From Elephas maximus indicus (taxonomy: Eukaryota; Chordata; Mammalia; Proboscidea; Elephantidae), in the NCBI RefSeq assembly GCF_024166365.1, contig NC_064820.1:65635501-65699500 (forward strand): a DNA stretch of 64,000 bases, given 5' to 3'. The notes beneath the pieces are model-generated. The model saw only the letters and a program-made list of their open reading frames with translations. It was not told where the DNA came from and made no database searches. Position numbers and translations under genes: made by a program. This document shows, piece by piece, positions 59,500 to 64,000 of the stretch (position 1 is its first letter; each line of letters starts with the position of its first letter).

Positions 59500-60724
59500 C
59501 TGAATTTATTTCAGATTTTTCATATTTAAACTAGTGTTAAGGGTAGAGGAGCCATGATAGATCTCTGGATAGGACTCCACTTTCCTTCTCAAGTAAATTC
59601 TCTTGCCAGCTATCCGTCCATCCATCTGAGTACAATGGGCTAAGTGCTGGTATGGTGCTGGGGGTCTTCCATGAGGCCATCCATTTAGCTAGTGGGAATA
59701 CTGTTTATGAAGTTCAGCTGAGAGCCTAGCTCCTGACCACACCTTCTAATGTGGTGATGTGATGTGGTATGAGTCACTGCATATGGGAAACTGTAGACTT
59801 TCTGTAGTTTGATTTCCTACCATTGACTAATGGTAAATATTGGATCATAACCAGAGGGCTCTAGCCCTGCTTTGGTCCCTAGGGTAGGAGTCTGCTGGAA
59901 AAGAGCAGTTATAAGTAATTTAGTAATGATTTCTATGAACACCAGAAAAAACACACTGTAAATACCCCCAAATGAGAGCTGGGACCAGCACCAGCCAAAG
60001 ATGACATACCATCACTTATTTCTCTCTTGGCTCATGGGTGTAGCTAACCTCTGGGGAGGCAGAATCCTTACAGCGAAGTGCTGGGCATTTGGGATTTCAG
60101 AGATGGATGAGGCATAATCCCAGCCTTCAGAGGCTTTTTAATCAGGGAAGAAAGACAAGATGAATGTCTGAGGCAAGTGTAAACTTAACTGTGATGCTAG
60201 GCAGAACGGTATAAATGTCACAAGAAAGATCCAAAGTGTGTGAGGGGCTCAAGGAGAGAGATCACATGTCCAGGTGGGTTTTCCCAGAGGAAGTGGCACT
60301 TGAGCAAGTCCTTGAAGGAAGGGTAGGAACTTGACAAGTTGCAAGGGAAGAGCGAGGCATTTCAGGCAGCAGGAACGTCTTGAGCAAATGTATACAGTGG
60401 GGAAGCTGGGGATTATGTCGATGAACACCAGAAAAAGCAAAATGAGAGCTGGGACCAGAGAACTGGGAGCAGTCCTGCTGGAACACAATAGAGGATTTTG
60501 GTGGGAGGTGAAGCCAGAAAGTTGAATTTTTTCCAGTAGGCAGCAGGGAGCCATTTAAAGGGACTTGAGCGGGAGGGTAACACCATCGGAATTGCACTTT
60601 AGGAAGCACAGCAGCTGGGTGGAGGATGATTCGGAGGAGGAAAGGCTATAAAGACACACCAGTGAGGAGGCTCTTGTAGAGTGAAAGTGAAGAGGAGGAA
60701 TAATTGACAGTGAGCCGTAAAGAG
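59500..60724. other. Unassigned, probably old LINE-type remnant at 60090-60700
   Basis: Phrases such as 'agcagggagccatttaaagg' and 'aggaagcacagcagctgggt' resemble a mammalian-wide ancient repeat, family not certain. It also holds a local duplication (see findings). Confidence 0.45.
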
Positions 60725-60732
60725 GGGCTGAG

Positions 60733-60917
60733 CAGGGCTTTGAATTTGCATTTCCACCCCGATATACTGAATCAAAAACTACATTTTAACGAGAGCCCCA
60801 GGTGGTTCTTATGTATAACTTCCTGGGAACTGATTAGAAATGCAAATTCTCAGCAGGAAACTTATTAAGCAAATTCTCAGCAGGGTTTGAACCAGAACAA
60901 ACTGGTTCGAAGCCCTG
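60733..60917. mobile_element. hAT-type MITE, copy 3 (internally deleted)
   Basis: 185 bases from CAGGGCTTTG to AAGCCCTG. The left terminal repeat is shortened. TSD GGGCTGAG / GGGTTGAG at 60725-60732 and 60918-60925, one mismatch. It is the last recognised repeat before the ZSWIM6 promoter. Confidence 0.8.
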
Positions 60918-60925
60918 GGGTTGAG

Positions 60926-61980
60926 AAAGACAAGACAGCAAGGAAACATACAGGGGAGATGCATGCAAGAGGTGAAAACAAAGCGGAGTAAAAGACGGGG
61001 TTTTAAGAATAGGTGGCAACAGTAATGGCAATTCATGGGAAGAAAAAGAACCTGGATTCTGGGGAAAGGTGGTACTTTGGGTTGGAAGTGGCCACCGGCA
61101 TCCTGGTGGCGATGGAAAAGTGAGCTGGCCACCAGAAAGAAAGAAGTGAGCTGACGAGGCGGAGACAGTGGGAGGAGAACTGTTCTGGGGTGAATGGTGG
61201 AAGCTCTTCAAGAGGAAGGTCACCAAGGAGAGAGAGGGCAATGATAGGCTGTAGTGCAGGGTGTCCCTTAAACAGTTTGGAGGAAGGGAAACCCTAAAAG
61301 GAGGCAGAGAAAGATGAACTGGAGATGTTACTGGGAGAGCAGAGTGCCTGGAAAATCTGAAGGAGAGCAGTTCAAGACGGAAAGAGTGATTGTGGTATCA
61401 GAGACTACAGGTAAGAGCAAGCGGGGTCAGGCTGAGTGGGTAGCTCTGCAATCTATCTTTGAATTGGAAAGTTCAGTTAGAGCCCTCCTATCTATCAGGA
61501 TACCTTAAGTCCAGACTCTAGTTCTTTACAAGACCGAGGTCTTTAAAATTACGTAATGCCAAAGGTGTTCATTTTCCTGTTCAATAGGAATTATTGTCTT
61601 CCATTAACACCCCGTTTGACCCTGAATTAGTCATTTTCCCCGTCTCTGGGGGCACTCAGTTTGTCATCTTTAATTTCTACCTCAGTAATTCTGTGTGTAT
61701 ATACATGAAAATGCTTGGTGTTCTATACAATATGATACAAACCTAAATGCTGTCATGGCTGTTTTTGAGGACAGAATAAAGCCCAAGTTGTATTTTACTT
61801 TTCAACCTACTTTTTTCTTCTATCGCGTTATCTTTTTATTACATTTTTTCAGGTATCTAGAGCCTCCCCTCCTTCCATAAAGATCTTCTAATTTTCCGCC
61901 CAGGCCAGGATGTGCCCAGAAGACTAACAGACGGAAATACAAAAACATAATGTCACCAAAATTTTCCTAACAAGTAAGGC
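60926..61980. other. Repeat-poor promoter-distal flank, no gene seen
   Basis: No AfroSINE, L1 or LTR copy is recognised from here to the window end. The stretch 60926-61300 is purine-rich and could be decayed ancient repeat. Open frames on the minus strand reflect this composition. Confidence 0.5.
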
Positions 61981-62290
61981 AGCTATGGAAAGTCCGCCAG
62001 CCCGCGTCCCTGGAGACCAGCAGCCTGGGGCTTGTGAAGGCCTGACGAAGGGAAGAGCCAAGACCCGGAGCTCGACATCTCCCCGGCCTCGGCCCTGAGA
62101 AGGCGATTTTCTTTACACCTCCGAAGTTCTCCATCCATTTAAATACAGGCAACGAGGCAGGGCAATAACCTTAAAAAATGCGAGTGTCAAAGGAGATACG
62201 GCTTATCTCCAACAATAAAGACACTATCAGAAACACTATTTACAGTAAAAACATAAGATAGGAACAAAGTATAAGGATGTCTCTAACGTG
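61980..62290. other. Shoulder of the CpG island
   Basis: CpG density rises between about 61995 and 62125 and then drops through an AT-rich gap (62150-62285) before the main island. I see no gene or recognised repeat. Confidence 0.5.
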
Positions 62291-62672
62291 GTAATCAAGC
62301 CTAGGGCTCGGAGATTTGACCGAGCTCTGGGGCGTGCGAAGAACAATGTCCGCAGGTTTCCTGGTTCAGACCGGGACTCGCTTCTCCGCTTTCGCTGGCG
62401 CCCAAGCTCCAGCGAGCTGCGCTCTCCGCTCGCTTTCCCTCGCCCGCCCCCCACACTCCTCTTCCCCAGGAAGATGGGCTGTTCTGACGCTGCCGGGGCA
62501 GAAGGGTGCGCGGTACGCATACCGAGCGCTTGGGCTCCCCGCAGCCCGGCGCCTGGGACGCAGCCGGGCCGCAGAGCCAAGAGCGTCCCGAGCGCGCTCC
62601 GGGCCGCCGGCCGCTGCCTGCTGAGCTGTGAGGACGCGGGTGCGCGCCCGAGGGTGCACGCGAGCTCGTGGG

Positions 62673-62704
62673 GTGTGTGCGCGCGCGCTCGCGGCGCGTG
62701 TGTA
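62673..62704. repeat. Alternating purine-pyrimidine CG/TG tract
   Basis: A run of about 32 bases is nearly all alternating GT and GC dinucleotides, with a short break around 62689-62693. Such sequence can adopt Z-DNA under negative supercoiling. It lies about 1.2 kb upstream of the ZSWIM6 start codon. Confidence 0.6.
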
Positions 62705-63311
62705 CTCACAAAGGTGTTTGTTAAATCCACTGCCCGGGTGTAACCTGCACCTCAAGCGTGAGAAAGTCGAGCCTAGAGCAGGGGGTCTCGGAGGAGCGGC
62801 CGCTAAGGCAATGTGACGTTTCGAGTTCCCCGCTCTGCCCGGGCGGGGCGGCTTCCTGGCCCGAGGGGCTGAGGGAGCGCGAGGGCGGGGCGGCCGGTTC
62901 AGGACCCGAGTCGAGCGGTGGCGGGGTAGGTTCCGAGCGCTCGCTCGGCGCGTTTTCGATCACTTGGCTGTCTCGGCCCCCAGCCCGGCCGTGAGAACAG
63001 CGGACGCGGAGGTCGGGGCTGGGCGCGCTGCAGCCACGCGGGCACTCTCCTTCCCCAGCCGGGTCTGCAAAAGTGAAGTGGAAAACAGCCGCCAAGCGCA
63101 GCCCTCCTCCCCCTTCTCCGGCGCCGCAGTCCCGGCTGGGGGTGGGGAGAGTTCCCCTGGGCGGGCTGGAGGGGAAGCAGGGGGCCGCCTGGCCGCAGCC
63201 GCACCTCCTCCGCCTTCCTCTCCACCCCAGTTCCCCGGGCTCCACGCCGCATTTCTTTGTTTTGAAAGCACCTCCTCCGCCCAAAGGCTTTTCCCCCGGC
63301 GGGCAGGCTCC

Positions 63312-63336
63312 GGCGGGGGGGTGGGGGGGGTGGGGC
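63312..63336 (+). repeat. G-run cluster with G-quadruplex potential
   Basis: Three or more G runs (seven, eight or nine, then four guanines) separated by single T residues lie in the island. Pairing of subruns would satisfy a four-tract quadruplex pattern on the plus strand. Confidence 0.55.
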
Positions 63337-63579
63337 ATCCTTTCGCCGGCCCCGCCCCCGATTTAGCCCGGACCCCTCCTCCTTGCTTTCCCCCACCTCC
63401 CACTATCCCCTTTTCTCCCCCGCAGCGACCCACGAGGCGCGTCCTCACTTGTCGGACATCAAAGGGAAAGGAGCTGGAGAGGGAAGTTGAGTAGGCAGGG
63501 GGCGCTGAAACCCACCCACCTTAGGCCGGGCCCGCCGGCCCGCCCCCTCCCGCGGGAACCCTGCCTGAGCCCCGCCCCC

Positions 63580-63587
63580 CACGTCAC
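63580..63587 (+). promoter_or_regulatory. CRE-like site (CACGTCAC)
   Basis: CACGTCAC holds a CRE half site (GTGACGTG on the other strand). It directly abuts the GC box at 63570-63580, a common pairing in CpG-island promoters that respond to CREB/ATF factors. Confidence 0.45.
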
Positions 63588-63683
63588 AGCAGCTTGACAT
63601 TCTCACAACCCACCGGGCATCCAACCCGGCCGCCCCCGCCACCCCCGTGTCCACCGAGTGCTCTATTTATGTTTCAGCCAGCG

Positions 63684-63691
63684 ATTTGCAT
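63684..63691 (+). promoter_or_regulatory. Octamer (POU/Oct) motif
   Basis: ATTTGCAT is an exact octamer (reverse complement ATGCAAAT). It lies in a short AT-rich patch (63661-63693) inside an otherwise GC-rich island, next to CTATTTATG at 63663-63671, which resembles a MEF2 or TATA-like element. Exact octamers are rare by chance in sequence this GC-rich. Confidence 0.5.
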
Positions 63692-63743
63692 AGTGCCCGC
63701 CCCCGGCCCTAGGTTCCCTCTATCGGGGCCCCGCCCCAGCCTC

Positions 63744-63751
63744 TACGTCAC
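63744..63751 (+). promoter_or_regulatory. CRE-like site (TACGTCAC)
   Basis: TACGTCAC reads GTGACGTA on the minus strand, a CRE half site with a good flank. It lies just after the GC box at 63729-63738, repeating the GC-box plus CRE arrangement seen at 63570-63587, 164 bases upstream. Confidence 0.45.
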
Positions 63752-63792
63752 GGAGGAGGCCCCACCTTTTGTGCCCGTACAAGGAGCTGTGG

Positions 63793-64000
<208 letters not shown>

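Noticed and set aside
60834..61241. A 135-codon minus-strand frame next to the promoter
   Set aside because: Starts inside the MITE copy and continues through purine-rich sequence; no domain. An antisense transcript is possible but not a supported protein.
62236..63494. Several open frames of 100-205 codons on both strands in the CpG island
   Set aside because: They overlap each other in many frames, are rich in Gly, Pro, Arg and Ala as any GC-rich sequence gives, and show no domain or conserved start. GC-rich DNA has few stop codons by chance.

Overview
The window looks like a piece of mammalian nuclear genome from an afrothere, most probably an elephant. About thirty copies of a tRNA-derived SINE recur on both strands, with a left end like 'gagccctggtggc', a body like 'ccatagggtttccaagg' (antisense) and a right end like 'gtcgctatgagtcggaatc'. 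This is the AfroSINE type. They sit beside RTE-clade LINE fragments that share one of the SINE tails, and beside elephant-type L1 3' ends. There are no operons, CRISPR arrays, intact tRNA genes or bacterial features.

Layout: 1-60917 is a repeat-rich, gene-poor intergenic region. I can delimit many insertions by target-site duplications (TSDs): AfroSINEs throughout; truncated L1 3' ends at 13.7-14.3, 26.9-27.7, 28.4-28.8, 32.1-33.2, 33.3-34.0, 39.1, 43.8-44.3 and 45.6 kb; older L1 at 6.2-7.4, 28.8-29.2, 40.8-41.2 and 46.0-47.3 kb; RTE LINE pieces at 8.3, 21.0-21.9 and 48.2-48.7 kb; solo LTRs at 11.5, 34.9 and 49.6 kb; and a small hAT-type non-autonomous DNA transposon family at 1.1, 36.9 and 60.7 kb. 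Ancient MIR, L2 and MER5-like remnants lie between. The remaining stretches are unassigned.

From 60.9 kb to the end I recognise no repeat. At about 62.3 kb a strong CpG island begins and runs to the right edge. It carries many GC boxes, two CRE-like sites, an octamer inside a short AT-rich patch, a CTCF-like motif and ETS-like sites. An ATG in good Kozak context at 63896 opens a reading frame that stays open for 35 codons to the window end and matches my memory of the N-terminus of ZSWIM6 (zinc finger SWIM-type containing 6). The window is therefore the 5' flank, promoter and first 105 coding bases of ZSWIM6 on the plus strand.

I found no clearly new biological system. The best leads are a hAT-type MITE family whose interior reads like a MER5 element with its halves swapped, two independent L1 3' ends forming a long inverted repeat, two SINEs inserted one after the other at the same target leaving three target copies, and the unusual ZSWIM6 proximal promoter. 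Family names come from recognition by eye; no database search was run.
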